Source of the DNA: Niallia sp. NCCP-28
GTDB lineage: Bacteria > Bacillota > Bacilli > Bacillales > Cytobacillaceae
Length of the DNA: 64,000 bases
Direction: 5' to 3'
Assembly (NCBI RefSeq): GCF_023168165.1
Contig: NZ_BQYJ01000008.1
Span: forward strand, 62,001 to 126,000
In this document: one piece after another, positions 1 to 8,978 of the stretch
Layout: the number at the start of each line of letters is the position of its first letter
Position numbering within the stretch: the stretch's first letter is position 1
Notes under the pieces: generated by a model
The model's database searches: none
The model's input: only the letters and a program-made list of their open reading frames with translations
Told to the model about the DNA's origin: nothing
Translations under genes and position numbers: made by a program

Positions 1-3
1 TTT

Positions 4-801
4 TTAATTCTCAACAGTACGAGGCTGTATTAAAATCTCAACTCGACGATTTTTTGTTCTTCCTTCTGCCGTTTTATTGCTTGCCACTGGTTTAAATTCA
101 CCGAAGCCCTTTGCGCTGAAAGAACTTGGATTTAATTTATCATTTTTCAGCAAAAGTTTCATAAAATTGATTGCTCTTGTTACACTAAGCTCCCAGTTCG
201 AATCATATTCAGAATTGTTGATTGGCACATTATCTGTATGTCCGCTAATAATAATGCTCCTTGGTGGATCCATGACAAGCAGCTTTGATATTTCTTCTAC
301 TACTTTTTTATCAGAACTTCGGATATCTGCACTTCCAGAAGCAAATAACACATTATCTCTTATTGACACAAGCAGCCCTTCATCTGTTAGGGATGTGTCC
401 AATTGCTTATTTAGATGTTTACCATTTATATAGGAATTCACCTTGTCTTGTATTTTTCCAAGTTCTTCTTTATCTTGCTGTTCTTTTATTTTTTCCAATT
501 CTTCTTTCGTCACAGTAGCCCTATCTTTTGACTTTGATTTTTCATTCATATCATCTATATCGGCCTGTTCTTCTATCTTAGTTGGGGCTGGACTGGGATA
601 ATCAAATATTCCCGTTCCACTTTGAAATTCTTTGTTGAAAGCATCTGCCAGAGCTGCAAATTTTTTTGAATCAACAGAACTCATTGCATACAGCACAATA
701 AATAATGCGAGTAATAATGTCAACAAATCGGAATAAGGAACGAGCCACGATTCATCTACATGTTCTTCATGGTGTTCCTTCTTTTTTCTTTTTTTACTCA
801 T
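4..801 (-). CDS. motB: flagellar motor stator protein MotB
   Basis: Stator subunit that anchors the proton channel of the flagellar motor to peptidoglycan. A basic N-terminus is followed by one membrane segment (about residues 21-43) containing the motif VPYSDLLTLLLALF, whose Asp25 is the expected proton-binding residue. The C-terminal half is an OmpA-like peptidoglycan-binding domain with ISGHTDNVPINN near residues 184-195 and NRRVEI near the end. The length of 265 residues is normal for the family. Its start overlaps the end of motA by 8 nt, so the two are translated from one message. The motAB pair stands apart from other flagellar genes, as in B. subtilis. The stop codon lies 3 nt from the window edge, so the gene is complete. 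Confidence 0.95.
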   Translation of the reverse strand: MSKKRKKKEHHEEHVDESWLVPYSDLLTLLLALFIVLYAMSSVDSKKFAALADAFNKEFQSGTGIFDYPSPAPTKIEEQADIDDMNEKSKSKDRATVTKEELEKIKEQQDKEELGKIQDKVNSYINGKHLNKQLDTSLTDEGLLVSIRDNVLFASGSADIRSSDKKVVEEISKLLVMDPPRSIIISGHTDNVPINNSEYDSNWELSVTRAINFMKLLLKNDKLNPSSFSAKGFGEFKPVASNKTAEGRTKNRRVEILIQPRTVEN

Positions 802-1594
802 TGTTATTCACACTGCTTTCCATTTCCTCCAGGAATTTCTTCCTTTCAGAAACTGGTAAATAAGAAGATAATTTCTGCTCAATAACCCTTGGAGCCTCTC
901 CCTCCAGAATGGAAAGAATTCCTTCAATCATTAAATATTTTTGACTTGCTTCTAGCTGAGACTTTCTTTTCAACTTATTTGCAAATGGATGCCATAAAAC
1001 ATATCCAGTAAATATTCCCATTAAAGTCGCAACAAAAGCTGCACTGATCGCATGCCCCAATCCTTCTGCATCGTCCATAAATCCAAGGGCCGCAATTAAT
1101 CCGATAACTGCACCAAGCACTCCCAATGTTGGGGCATAAGTTCCTGCTTGTGTAAAAATAAGGGCACCTGCTCTGTGCCTTTCTTCCATCGCTTCAATTT
1201 CCTCTGATAAAACATCACGAATATACTCTGCACTTTGGCCGTCCACAGATAATGATAGACCATTTCGCAAAAACGGATCTTCTACTTCGTTTGTTTTTGC
1301 TTCTAGTGCCAATAATCCTTCTTTTCTTGCAAGCTGCGCCCATTCAGAAAACATTCGAATAAGATCAGTTGTCTTATGAAGTTTCTGTTCTTTAAATATA
1401 ACGCCAAATAATTTTGGAACTCGTTTTACTTCACTAGTTGGGAAGGCAATGACAACAGCAGCTGCTGTACCCAATAAAATAATCAGTATCGCAGCGGGGT
1501 TTGCCAATACAGAAGGGTTAACGCCTTTAAAAACCATTCCTACGCCTATTGCTACAAATCCTAAAACAACTCCTATGAGTGATGTTTTATCCAT
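794..1594 (-). CDS. motA: flagellar motor stator protein MotA
   Basis: Four-helix proton-channel subunit of the stator. It begins MDKTSLIGVVLGFVAIGVGM, as B. subtilis MotA does, and has two N-terminal membrane segments, a charged cytoplasmic loop (about 65-145) and two C-terminal membrane segments (about 145-200). A longer reading from a GTG at 1603 is open, but the ATG at 1594 has a good ribosome binding site (AGGTG, 5 nt upstream) and matches the family start, so I use it. First gene of the motA-motB pair. No flagellar sigma-D promoter was confirmed upstream. Confidence 0.95.
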   Translation of the reverse strand: MDKTSLIGVVLGFVAIGVGMVFKGVNPSVLANPAAILIILLGTAAAVVIAFPTSEVKRVPKLFGVIFKEQKLHKTTDLIRMFSEWAQLARKEGLLALEAKTNEVEDPFLRNGLSLSVDGQSAEYIRDVLSEEIEAMEERHRAGALIFTQAGTYAPTLGVLGAVIGLIAALGFMDDAEGLGHAISAAFVATLMGIFTGYVLWHPFANKLKRKSQLEASQKYLMIEGILSILEGEAPRVIEQKLSSYLPVSERKKFLEEMESSVNNNE

Positions 1595-1777
1595 TCTATT
1601 CACCTATCTTACTTAAAATATATTGTCTAATTTTATTTTTTGTATATATCTTATATTTCGACTATTTTTGTCATTATTTTAGGGGAACTGGAGGATATTT
1701 TAAATAATACAGAATAACTATGAATTTTTTTTGACAATATGCTCTTTTAGCCAGGCAAAAACTCGAATAAATTGCCA

Positions 1778-2154
1778 TTATTCCCCCCAGAATTTACTTT
1801 CTATTTTCTGTTGATGTTTGATAAAAGAAGATGTATTTTTTTTCCTTCTATCTTCCATTAATTTATTTAAGCGCAGCAACTTTTCCCTATATTTTTTTGC
1901 AGCCTATTCCTTTCTTTATCTTCCCTACATGCTCTCAATAGATCTTCAATGGATAGCAGTTCTTGTTTCAACTGGTCCTCTTCTACATTGTACCCAGCAT
2001 TAGCCAAGACTCGAAAAGCCATACGAAGTTCTGCTGGAACAGCAGCAAGCTTATCTTCCGGCAAAGGTTTTCCAAAGCCAGGCAAGTTTTCAAATTCTCC
2101 ATCTTCATAACCTTTTTTTATTTTTTCTTCCGAAATGAATGAGGAAAAATCCAT
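1778..2154 (-). pseudogene. DUF1992 (DnaJ-C28 conserved domain) protein, frameshifted
   Basis: The open frame (1867-2154, 95 aa) starts with a typical DUF1992 N-terminus: FISEEKIKKGYEDGEF, then LPGFGKPL. It ends abruptly in a non-conserved tail (NIGKSCCA) directly after a run of seven A on the minus strand (positions 1892-1898). Reading on in the -1 frame from that run gives a further 38 codons, including EKLLRLNKLMEDRRKKN and ending at TAA 1778-1780. This is the expected conserved C-terminus, and the joined product would be about 125 aa, the normal family size. The gene is therefore either a one-base homopolymer loss (real or a sequencing error) or a programmed -1 slip at A-AAA-AAT. Ribosome binding site GGAGATGATAAA precedes the ATG. 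Function of the family is unknown. Confidence 0.8.
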
Positions 2155-2270
2155 TTTATCATCTCCTGCTTTTTTCTATGCTCATTAGCCAATAGAATGA
2201 TTTATTATAAATGGTATAGGAATCCCCTTTTTTTCGGACAATATAAATAGCAAAAGAAAGGGGTGTAAAT

Positions 2271-2426
2271 ATGGCTCGCGGAAAACATTTTGAACATAAA
2301 AAGAAACATCATCCTGGTCCACTGCCCAAAGATAACCAGGTGCATACACATGCAGAAGATGCACCTGAAGATGAGGAATTTATTGTGACACAGGAAGCTT
2401 TTAAAAATCGTATAGAAGAGGAATAA
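2271..2426 (+). CDS. small His-rich hypothetical protein (51 aa)
   Basis: A 51-codon ORF with a strong ribosome binding site (AAAGGGGTG, about 6 nt before the ATG), divergent from the DUF1992 gene and followed by a bidirectional terminator. The product is very hydrophilic: an N-terminal Lys/His cluster (HFEHKKKHHPGP) and an acidic middle and end (EDAPEDEEF, RIEEE). There is no membrane segment or signal peptide. The histidines could bind a metal ion, but that is inference only. I do not recognise the family. A 21-codon reading frame follows directly after its stop and is probably not a gene. Confidence 0.6.
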   Translation: MARGKHFEHKKKHHPGPLPKDNQVHTHAEDAPEDEEFIVTQEAFKNRIEEE

Positions 2427-2530
2427 ATGAAAATTTTTCTCTGCTTGAATTCAGCTGCAAGATCTATCATTGTTTATGCTGCACTCTTCTAAAAAAGCTG
2501 TTGATTTTTCGTTCTTTTAACTTTAAAAAA

Positions 2531-2563
2531 AGCACCTATTTTAATTTTTTTCTAATAGGTGCT
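2531..2563. terminator. bidirectional intrinsic terminator
   Basis: Ten-bp perfect stem AGCACCTATT / AATAGGTGCT with a 13-nt loop, flanked by T-rich tracts on both strands. It sits between the rightward 51-aa ORF and the leftward topB gene and can end both transcripts. Confidence 0.85.
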
Positions 2564-2591
2564 TTTTCTATTCGAAATTTTCAAGAACGTT

Positions 2592-4781
2592 TTATAGCTT
2601 TAAATTTTTAAAGGCTTCTGCAAATGGATTATTAATAGGCTCTGCTTCTTTTTCTTGCTGCTTCAAATACTTTTGTACAGTGCGCTTATCCACTTTTCCT
2701 CCTGATTCTTTTTTTCTTCGCGCCTGAAATGCAGCCATTTTTTCCCGGTATCCACACTTGCATGCAAAGATTTGTCCTTCCCCTTCTCCTCGAAGCTCCA
2801 TTTTCTTTTTGCACTGCGGACAGCGAGCATTAGTCGTTTTTGCTACATTCTTCCGATGCCCACATTCACGGTCTTGGCAAACAAGCATTTTGCCTTTTTT
2901 CCCATTGACTTCAAGCATTGGCTTCCCACAGTCTGGACAAGATTTCGTAGAGATATTATCGTGCTTATATTTTTTATTGCTTGCTTTTATTTCAGAAACT
3001 ATTTCTTTCGTATAACCTTTCATTTCTGTGATAAATGCTTTTTTATTTCTTTTGCCCCTTGCAATTTGTTCTAGCTTATTTTCCCATTCCGCTGTTAAAG
3101 CAGGAGACTTTAAATCTTCAGGGACTAGTTCTAAAAGTTGACGGCCTTTTGATGTAAGATAAATTTCTTTGCCTCCGCGCTTTTCAATCAAAAATGAATT
3201 AAACAATTTATCGATAATATCCGCACGTGTTGCAACAGTTCCAAGTCCGCCAGTTGACTTTAATGTAGCTGCCAGTTCTTTATCCTTTGTTTCCATATAT
3301 TTCACAGGATTTTCCATTGCTGACAGCAACGTTCCTTCATTAAAACGTGCTGGCGGTTTTGTTTGCCCAGAAGTCAAGGCTATGAGTTTTGTCTTAAGCA
3401 CTTGCCTTTTTTCCAAACGCGGCAAAATCTGCTCTTTTAAGTCATCTGCAGATTCTTCCTCCTCATAGCGATTTTCATACGCTTCTTTCCAGCCAGTACT
3501 GATAATAGTTTTCCCGCGTGCTATAAACTTTTCAGTGCCTATTGTTGCATGCAGCGTTAATTGTTCATATTCAAAAGCAGGAGATAAAACAGCTAGAAAT
3601 CGTTTAATAACCAAATCATAGATTTTGCGTTCTTTATCTGTAAATGCAGACAAGTTCACATAGCTTTCAGTCGGAATGATGGCATGATGATCACTTACTC
3701 TACTATCATCCACAAATGCTTTCGTCGTTTTTATTGGCTTATTTAAAATTTTATGCGCTAAAGAACGATATTCTCCAAACCCGCAAGATTTTAAACGCTC
3801 TTTTAGCGTACTGACAATATCAGACGATAAATAACGGGAATCTGTTCGAGGATATGTCAATACTTTATGCTGCTCATACAACTTTTGCATAATGTTTAAT
3901 GTCTCTTTAGCAGAATAGCCAAAAATTTTATTCGCATCCCGCTGCAGTTCTGTCAAATCATAAAGACCTGGTGCATACGTCTTTTTAGGTTTGCGTTCCA
4001 CATCTGTCACAATAGCATCTTTGCTTGCAAGTTTTATTAAAACCCCGTCCACAGTTTCTTTAGAAAAACTTCGGCTATTGCCAGACTTATCTTGCCAAGT
4101 CAATTTTAGATTATCTGCTGTTTGTGCCTCAATTCCATAAAACATCTGTGGCTTAAAGTTTTTTATTTCCTCTTCCCGTGCCGAAACAATTGCTACAACA
4201 GGAGTTTGCACCCGGCCGCAATTTAGCTGTGCATTAAATTTCGTCGACAGCGCACGGCTGGCATTTAATCCAATATACCAATCTGCTTCAGATCGAGCTA
4301 CAGCTGAATGATACAAGTTTTCATAATCTTTTCCCGGCTTTAGCTGCTTGAATCCATCTTTAATGGCCTTGTCTGTTACCGATGAAATCCATAAACGCTT
4401 AATTGGCTTATTTATTTTTGCCTTTTCAATAATCCAGCGGGCAACCAGTTCTCCTTCGCGTCCAGCATCTGTTGCAATGATAATTTCATTTACATCTTTT
4501 CTTGCTAATTGAGCTTTCACAGCATAAAATTGTTTGCTTGTTTGCTTGATTACCGTTAGCTTTAAGCTTTCTGGCAGCATTGGCAGATCTTCTAGGTTCC
4601 ATTGTTTATATTTCACATCATAACTTTCGGGATCCGCTAATGTAACAAGATGGCCTAATGCCCATGTAACAATATATTTATCACCTTCTAAAAATCCATT
4701 TCCTTTTTTTGAACACTTCAATACGCTTGCAATATCTCTTGCAACAGAAGGTTTTTCAGCTAATACTAAGCTTTTTGCCAT
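2592..4781 (-). CDS. topB: DNA topoisomerase III (type IA)
   Basis: Type IA topoisomerase that relaxes or decatenates DNA by passing strands through a transient single-strand break. The N-terminal Toprim domain has LVLAEKPSVARDIA (residues 5-18) and TDAGREGELVARW (104-116) with the metal-binding acidic residues. The catalytic tyrosine is Tyr310 in VLTYPRTDSRYL. The C-terminus (about 610-680) carries two Cys4-type zinc ribbons (CPDCGKPM...CGH and CPQCKKKM...CKCG). At 729 aa it is close to B. subtilis TopB. It is monocistronic, with ribosome binding site GGAG before ATG 4781 and a terminator directly downstream. Confidence 0.95.
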   Translation of the reverse strand: MAKSLVLAEKPSVARDIASVLKCSKKGNGFLEGDKYIVTWALGHLVTLADPESYDVKYKQWNLEDLPMLPESLKLTVIKQTSKQFYAVKAQLARKDVNEIIIATDAGREGELVARWIIEKAKINKPIKRLWISSVTDKAIKDGFKQLKPGKDYENLYHSAVARSEADWYIGLNASRALSTKFNAQLNCGRVQTPVVAIVSAREEEIKNFKPQMFYGIEAQTADNLKLTWQDKSGNSRSFSKETVDGVLIKLASKDAIVTDVERKPKKTYAPGLYDLTELQRDANKIFGYSAKETLNIMQKLYEQHKVLTYPRTDSRYLSSDIVSTLKERLKSCGFGEYRSLAHKILNKPIKTTKAFVDDSRVSDHHAIIPTESYVNLSAFTDKERKIYDLVIKRFLAVLSPAFEYEQLTLHATIGTEKFIARGKTIISTGWKEAYENRYEEEESADDLKEQILPRLEKRQVLKTKLIALTSGQTKPPARFNEGTLLSAMENPVKYMETKDKELAATLKSTGGLGTVATRADIIDKLFNSFLIEKRGGKEIYLTSKGRQLLELVPEDLKSPALTAEWENKLEQIARGKRNKKAFITEMKGYTKEIVSEIKASNKKYKHDNISTKSCPDCGKPMLEVNGKKGKMLVCQDRECGHRKNVAKTTNARCPQCKKKMELRGEGEGQIFACKCGYREKMAAFQARRKKESGGKVDKRTVQKYLKQQEKEAEPINNPFAEAFKNLKL

Positions 4782-4900
4782 TTTGTTTTATGCTCCTTTA
4801 TTTTCCAAAATGCTTTTTCTAAAAATAATCATTTAGCACTTAGAAATTCTTCTTTTGGATTTGCCGTCATTCTATTTTCTTTTTATGCTACCATACATTA

Positions 4901-5572
4901 CTATTTATCCTTTATTTGAAACTTTTTTAATAAACTATCCAGATTTAAATTCTGCGTTTCCTTTACATGCCAATCTGCATGTTTTAAGTATTCCTCTTTT
5001 CCCACTCCAACAGAAAACATCGGAGTCTCCATAATCCCTTTTAAACCAGCTTCCCCATCTTCAATAGCTGCACAGTTTTTGTAGTCTATTTGCAGGCAGT
5101 CCGCAGCTGTTAAGAAGATTTCTGGATCAGGTTTTCCTTTTTCTAAAGAATGCGGATCAACAATACAATTAAACCATTCCTTTATGCCAAACCGTTCTAA
5201 TAAAAAAGGAGCATTAGAGCTGGAGGAAGCTATCGCCATTTTAATTCCAGCATTTTTCAAATCACTCAGAAACCCCTTTATTCCAGGAAGCATTTGCTTA
5301 TCTGAAAAATCAGCAATTAGTTCTTTATAATACTCTCCTTTTTTATTTCCCAGCATGATTTTTTCTTCTTCTGTTAATGAGAAATTCCCTCTAGATGCAA
5401 GTTCATCAATCAACACCTTGCGTGGAATTCCTTGAAAACGAATATTATCTTCCTTTGTAAAGGGTACTTGCATCTCGATTGCTAATCTTTTGGTTGCTTC
5501 ATAATATAAAGAAACAGTGTCTGCAATAACACCATCAAAATCAAATATAACTGCTTTTAATAATCTAGACAT
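4901..5572 (-). CDS. HAD hydrolase, beta-phosphoglucomutase-like
   Basis: HAD-superfamily phosphatase/phosphomutase of 223 aa. Motif I is VIFDFDGVIADT (residues 8-19) with the nucleophile and acid/base aspartates, motif II is IASSSS, motif III lysine is in EKGKPDPEIF and motif IV is AIEDGEAGLKG. The cap segment (FQGIPRKVL) and overall spacing resemble beta-phosphoglucomutase, which interconverts beta-glucose 1-phosphate and 6-phosphate. Without maltose or trehalose phosphorylase neighbours the substrate is not certain. The start is set at ATG 5572 because GAGGAGGAAAGA lies just before it; an upstream in-frame ATG at 5590 has no such site. Confidence 0.8.
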   Translation of the reverse strand: MSRLLKAVIFDFDGVIADTVSLYYEATKRLAIEMQVPFTKEDNIRFQGIPRKVLIDELASRGNFSLTEEEKIMLGNKKGEYYKELIADFSDKQMLPGIKGFLSDLKNAGIKMAIASSSSNAPFLLERFGIKEWFNCIVDPHSLEKGKPDPEIFLTAADCLQIDYKNCAAIEDGEAGLKGIMETPMFSVGVGKEEYLKHADWHVKETQNLNLDSLLKKFQIKDK

Positions 5573-5754
5573 TCTTTCCTCCTCATGCATTCCATTATTA
5601 GCATTATATCAAAAAATAGGAGTGCCTTTTTAGTTTCTTTCTACACATAAAAAAGCTAAAATAAAAACAACAATAATACTTGCTCTCTCCAAGTGCTTGT
5701 ATCTTGAATTTTTTTGCATTACATAAAAAAATTAAACTAATTAGGAGTGAAATA

Positions 5755-6987
5755 ATGAGCGCATTTCAACAAAATTTAGAGAAGTATGCAGAACTTGCTG
5801 TTAAAGTTGGCGTTAATATTCAAAAAGACCAAACACTTGTTATCAACACAACAATTGATGCAGCAGAATTTGTCCGTATCGTAGTGAAAAAAGCATATGA
5901 GCTAGGCGCAAACAATGTTGTCGTTAATTGGACAGATGACATCGTTTCAAGAACCAAATATGAATTAGCGCCAAATGAGGCATTTTTAGAATATCCAAAA
6001 TGGCGCGCAAAAGAAACAGAAGAGCTAGCAGAAAATGGGGCAGCATTTATGTCCATCCTGTCTTCTAGCCCTGATTTGTTAAAAGGCATTTCTTCTGAAA
6101 AAATCGGCAATTTTCAAAAAGCTTCTGGAAAAGCATTAGCTACATTCCGCAGATACATACAATCAGATAAAGTAAGCTGGACAGTAATCGGCACTGCTTC
6201 GCAAAGCTGGGCAGATAAAGTGTTTCCAGATAAACCTTATGAAAAACGCGTGGACTTGCTTTGGGATGCTATCTTTAAAGCGGCGCGGGTAGATGTTGCT
6301 GATCCAATTGCAGCATGGAAACAGCATGATAAAACGCTCCATGAAAAAGTCGATTATTTAAACAATAAAGCCTATAAAGAGCTCCGCTATAAAGCTCCAG
6401 GCACTGATTTGACGATTGAGCTTCCTAAAAATCATTTATGGTGCGGTGCTGGCAGCATCAATGAAAAGGGCTATGAATTTATGGCTAATATGCCAACAGA
6501 AGAGGTTTTTACCGTGCCCCATAAAACTGGAGTAAATGGAACAGTCTCTAGCACCAAGCCATTAAGCTACGGAGGAAATATTATTGATCAATTTTCCATT
6601 ACCTTTAAAGAGGGACGAATTGTTGATGTAAAGGCTAAAGAGGGAGAGGACATCCTGCGTCAATTAGTAGAAACAGATGAAGGCTCTCATTATTTAGGAG
6701 AAGTGGCTCTTGTACCACATCGCTCTCCTATTTCTGAGTCAAATATTCTTTATTACAACACATTATTTGATGAAAATGCATCCAACCATCTAGCAATCGG
6801 CAGCGCCTATGCTTTTTGTATAGAAGGCGGCAAAAAAATGACAAGTGAAGAGCTTGCAGCTAATGGGCTAAATGAAAGCATTACACATGTAGACTTTATG
6901 ATTGGATCCGATAAAATGGATATTGATGGCGTGACGGCAGATGGAAAGATAGAAGCAATCTTTAGAAATGGAGATTGGGCATTTTAA
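5755..6987 (+). CDS. ampS: M29-family aminopeptidase AmpS
   Basis: Metal-dependent aminopeptidase (peptidase family M29, thermophilic aminopeptidase group) releasing N-terminal residues from peptides in the cytoplasm. The C-terminal half holds the metal-binding motifs, including DEGSHYLGEVALV and NHLAIGSAYAFCIEGG, followed by VDFMIGSDKMDIDG. The 410-aa length equals B. subtilis AmpS. The ATG at 5755 (MSAFQQNLEKY) has TTAGGAGTG 5 nt before it; an upstream in-frame ATG at 5680 has no ribosome binding site and adds an unlikely hydrophobic stretch. Monocistronic, followed by a short hairpin at 7003-7023. Confidence 0.93.
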   Translation: MSAFQQNLEKYAELAVKVGVNIQKDQTLVINTTIDAAEFVRIVVKKAYELGANNVVVNWTDDIVSRTKYELAPNEAFLEYPKWRAKETEELAENGAAFMSILSSSPDLLKGISSEKIGNFQKASGKALATFRRYIQSDKVSWTVIGTASQSWADKVFPDKPYEKRVDLLWDAIFKAARVDVADPIAAWKQHDKTLHEKVDYLNNKAYKELRYKAPGTDLTIELPKNHLWCGAGSINEKGYEFMANMPTEEVFTVPHKTGVNGTVSSTKPLSYGGNIIDQFSITFKEGRIVDVKAKEGEDILRQLVETDEGSHYLGEVALVPHRSPISESNILYYNTLFDENASNHLAIGSAYAFCIEGGKKMTSEELAANGLNESITHVDFMIGSDKMDIDGVTADGKIEAIFRNGDWAF

Positions 6988-7002
6988 GTGTGGCTCTTTT
7001 AA

Positions 7003-7181
7003 GGGAAAGGTTTTTCCTTTCCCGCAGGGCTGCTGAAAAACGTTCGCTTTTTTTGTCACTCTTTTTTTGAAGGTGCTCATTATCTCAAAAAGGGAGACTT
7101 CTTGATAGTCGAACCTTTTCATCCAGCCTAAATTTTTTACTTTAAAACTTTTCGACACTCGGAGGGAAAGGTTTTTCCTTT
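7003..7181. repeat. duplicated hairpin element downstream of ampS
   Basis: The 18-nt string GGGAAAGGTTTTTCCTTT occurs twice, at 7003-7020 and 7164-7181, on either side of about 140 bp of non-coding DNA. The first copy forms a perfect 8-bp hairpin (GGGAAAGG / CCTTTCCC) and may end ampS transcription; the second pairs slightly less well. The enclosed DNA has T-tracts but no gene. Confidence 0.6.
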
Positions 7182-7187
7182 ACTCTA

Positions 7188-8288
7188 TTACCTTTTCATT
7201 AATTGAATGGATTCTATTTCTTGAGAATCTGTAATAACAAAATGAAGTTCATATTTGCCCGCTTCATAAACAGCTGTTATCTCTTTATTTTTTCTATAGC
7301 TTTTCGGTTGTCCAAACTTTACTTCCAAATCCTGCAAAGTCGTTTTTAAACGAATTCCCGGAATGGATATCGCTTTAACTTGTTTCTCTTTTTCATTATA
7401 ATAATAGGTAACTTCTGGATATGTTACTGTTACCGTATCTTTTTGTTTTTCTTCCTTTATATAATTAGGATTTGATTTCTTAATTACATCCATATTAGTT
7501 CCAATTGGGTATTGGCTTCCAATTAGCATTCCTTGTTCTGCCTTGCTAATTATATTTGAAATATCTTGTACATTTTTATAAGGATAATAATATTCTTCCA
7601 CTTGTAACCAATCAGAGACAACATCTTTATCTTTAATCTCTGTAGAGTCTAGTTCCTTAAGCTGCATTGTTTCCGAATCTAACATCCATGTCTTTATTTC
7701 ATATGTTCCCTTATCTGCTTTCGAGATTGTCTGCAAATAATTTTGTTGGATATTTTTTATTTTTCTTACATAAAGATTTAAAGTCTCATCAGATAATAAA
7801 ACAAGTTTCCCATTTCTTATAGCATACATATGTGTATCAATAACATCTTCTGATCTTTGTTGATAAATTGCTGCAACTGTATGCTTATTTACATAAAAAG
7901 TGCTTTTATTTTTTTGGGACGTATTAAATGTCATATGGCGCATACTCTCTGTTTGTTTAAAAGCATGCTCTGACTTATCATCCACAACATAAAAAGAATA
8001 ATCTCCTTCCACTAACTGATCATCTTTTTTTCCATATTTATTTTCTTGCTGCAAATTATACTTTTTTTGATTTTCGCTTACTATATATGCCTCGTACTCT
8101 TTATTGCCATTTCTCATATTCAACTCATACAAAGCATTTTCTTGCACCCAGCTAATCGCCTTCTTATCTGCCGTTTCTTCTGCTACTTTAGTTGCTGAAT
8201 CTTTTTGGCCTATATTAAAATTTACGGCAAATATCGTAACTCCAATTAAACAAAGTATGATAATGCCAATATATATATAAAGTTTCAT
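7188..8288 (-). CDS. hypothetical anchored extracellular protein, DUF4309-like C-terminus
   Basis: A 366-aa protein with one N-terminal membrane segment (about residues 4-24, YIYIGIIILCLIGVTIFAVN) and no lipobox or other helix, so it is probably membrane-anchored with the bulk outside. The middle is rich in Lys, Glu, Tyr and Thr. The last 110 residues (from GMLIGSQYPIGTNMDVIKK to the end) contain a repeated beta pattern with GIRLKTTLQDLEVKFGQPKS, resembling the DUF4309 / YjgB type of secreted Bacillus proteins; this assignment is tentative. Ribosome binding site CAGGAGATAAATAG precedes the ATG. Function unknown. Confidence 0.65.
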   Translation of the reverse strand: MKLYIYIGIIILCLIGVTIFAVNFNIGQKDSATKVAEETADKKAISWVQENALYELNMRNGNKEYEAYIVSENQKKYNLQQENKYGKKDDQLVEGDYSFYVVDDKSEHAFKQTESMRHMTFNTSQKNKSTFYVNKHTVAAIYQQRSEDVIDTHMYAIRNGKLVLLSDETLNLYVRKIKNIQQNYLQTISKADKGTYEIKTWMLDSETMQLKELDSTEIKDKDVVSDWLQVEEYYYPYKNVQDISNIISKAEQGMLIGSQYPIGTNMDVIKKSNPNYIKEEKQKDTVTVTYPEVTYYYNEKEKQVKAISIPGIRLKTTLQDLEVKFGQPKSYRKNKEITAVYEAGKYELHFVITDSQEIESIQLMKR

Positions 8289-8606
8289 CTATTTATCTCC
8301 TGAACGCTACACGCTTCTTTACATAAAAACATGTTTTTGTTATAAGTACTTAATATATTAACAAAATGAGAGTTGTTCTACAAATCTAGCTTTTTCCAAA
8401 TAAATAAAATGCAATAAATAATTCCCCAACTTTTCTCATAGAGTTAAACGCTTTTTTTGGAAAATCCTCTTTACTTCTTTATTTATTGTACAGTAGAACA
8501 AGTTTATTAATCGCAAAAAAAAAGAAAATGGGCTTTTTTTACTACTATTATAAAAAATAAAAAAGAGGCCTATAGCAAACTAGTCTTAAGAAAGGAGAAT
8601 GATATA
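8289..8606. other. intergenic region between divergent genes
   Basis: About 318 AT-rich bases holding the divergent promoters of the DUF4309-like gene (left) and the acylphosphatase gene (right). I see no ORF with a ribosome binding site, no convincing RNA gene and no strong hairpin. Confidence 0.6.
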
Positions 8607-8873
8607 ATGATTCAATATCATCTTATTGTTTCAGGCAAAGTTCAAGGCGTTGGTTTTCGGTATTTTGTGCAAATGAAGGCTATGCATTATGATGTTACCG
8701 GATGGGTAAAAAATTTAGAGAATGGTTCTGTTGAAATTGTAGCATCTGCAGACAAAGAAGCTTTATTAAGTTTTATCAAGGAAATAAAAAAAGGTAATCT
8801 CTTTATATCTGTAGAGCATTTAGATATACGTGAAGAGATTCCTTCGAGATTTGCTTCTTTTAGAATTCGCTAG
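8607..8873 (+). CDS. acyP: acylphosphatase
   Basis: Small alpha/beta enzyme (88 aa) hydrolysing carboxyl-phosphate bonds such as in acetyl phosphate or 1,3-bisphosphoglycerate. It has both family signatures: GKVQGVGFRYFVQ (residues 10-22) with the phosphate-binding loop and catalytic Arg, and GWVKNLENGSVEIVASAD (34-51) with the catalytic Asn in VKNLENG. The length is typical. Ribosome binding site AAAGGAGAATGATATA precedes the ATG. It is followed after 105 bp by mscL on the same strand; no terminator with a T-run separates them. Confidence 0.93.
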   Translation: MIQYHLIVSGKVQGVGFRYFVQMKAMHYDVTGWVKNLENGSVEIVASADKEALLSFIKEIKKGNLFISVEHLDIREEIPSRFASFRIR

Positions 8874-8978
8874 CAAAGGAAATGCCAGCGGTTTGGCAAG
8901 GTGTGGATACAAGCGAATATCTATCTACCCTTTTACCTATACTGTTAATAATTAGATATTTATAGAGGAGGAATACTT

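Noticed and set aside
1595-1603. Longer MotA start at GTG 1603
   Set aside because: The ATG at 1594 has AGGTG at correct spacing and matches the conserved family N-terminus.
2427-2492. 21-codon ORF directly after the 51-aa gene
   Set aside because: Ribosome binding site is too close and no similarity is visible; chance is likely.
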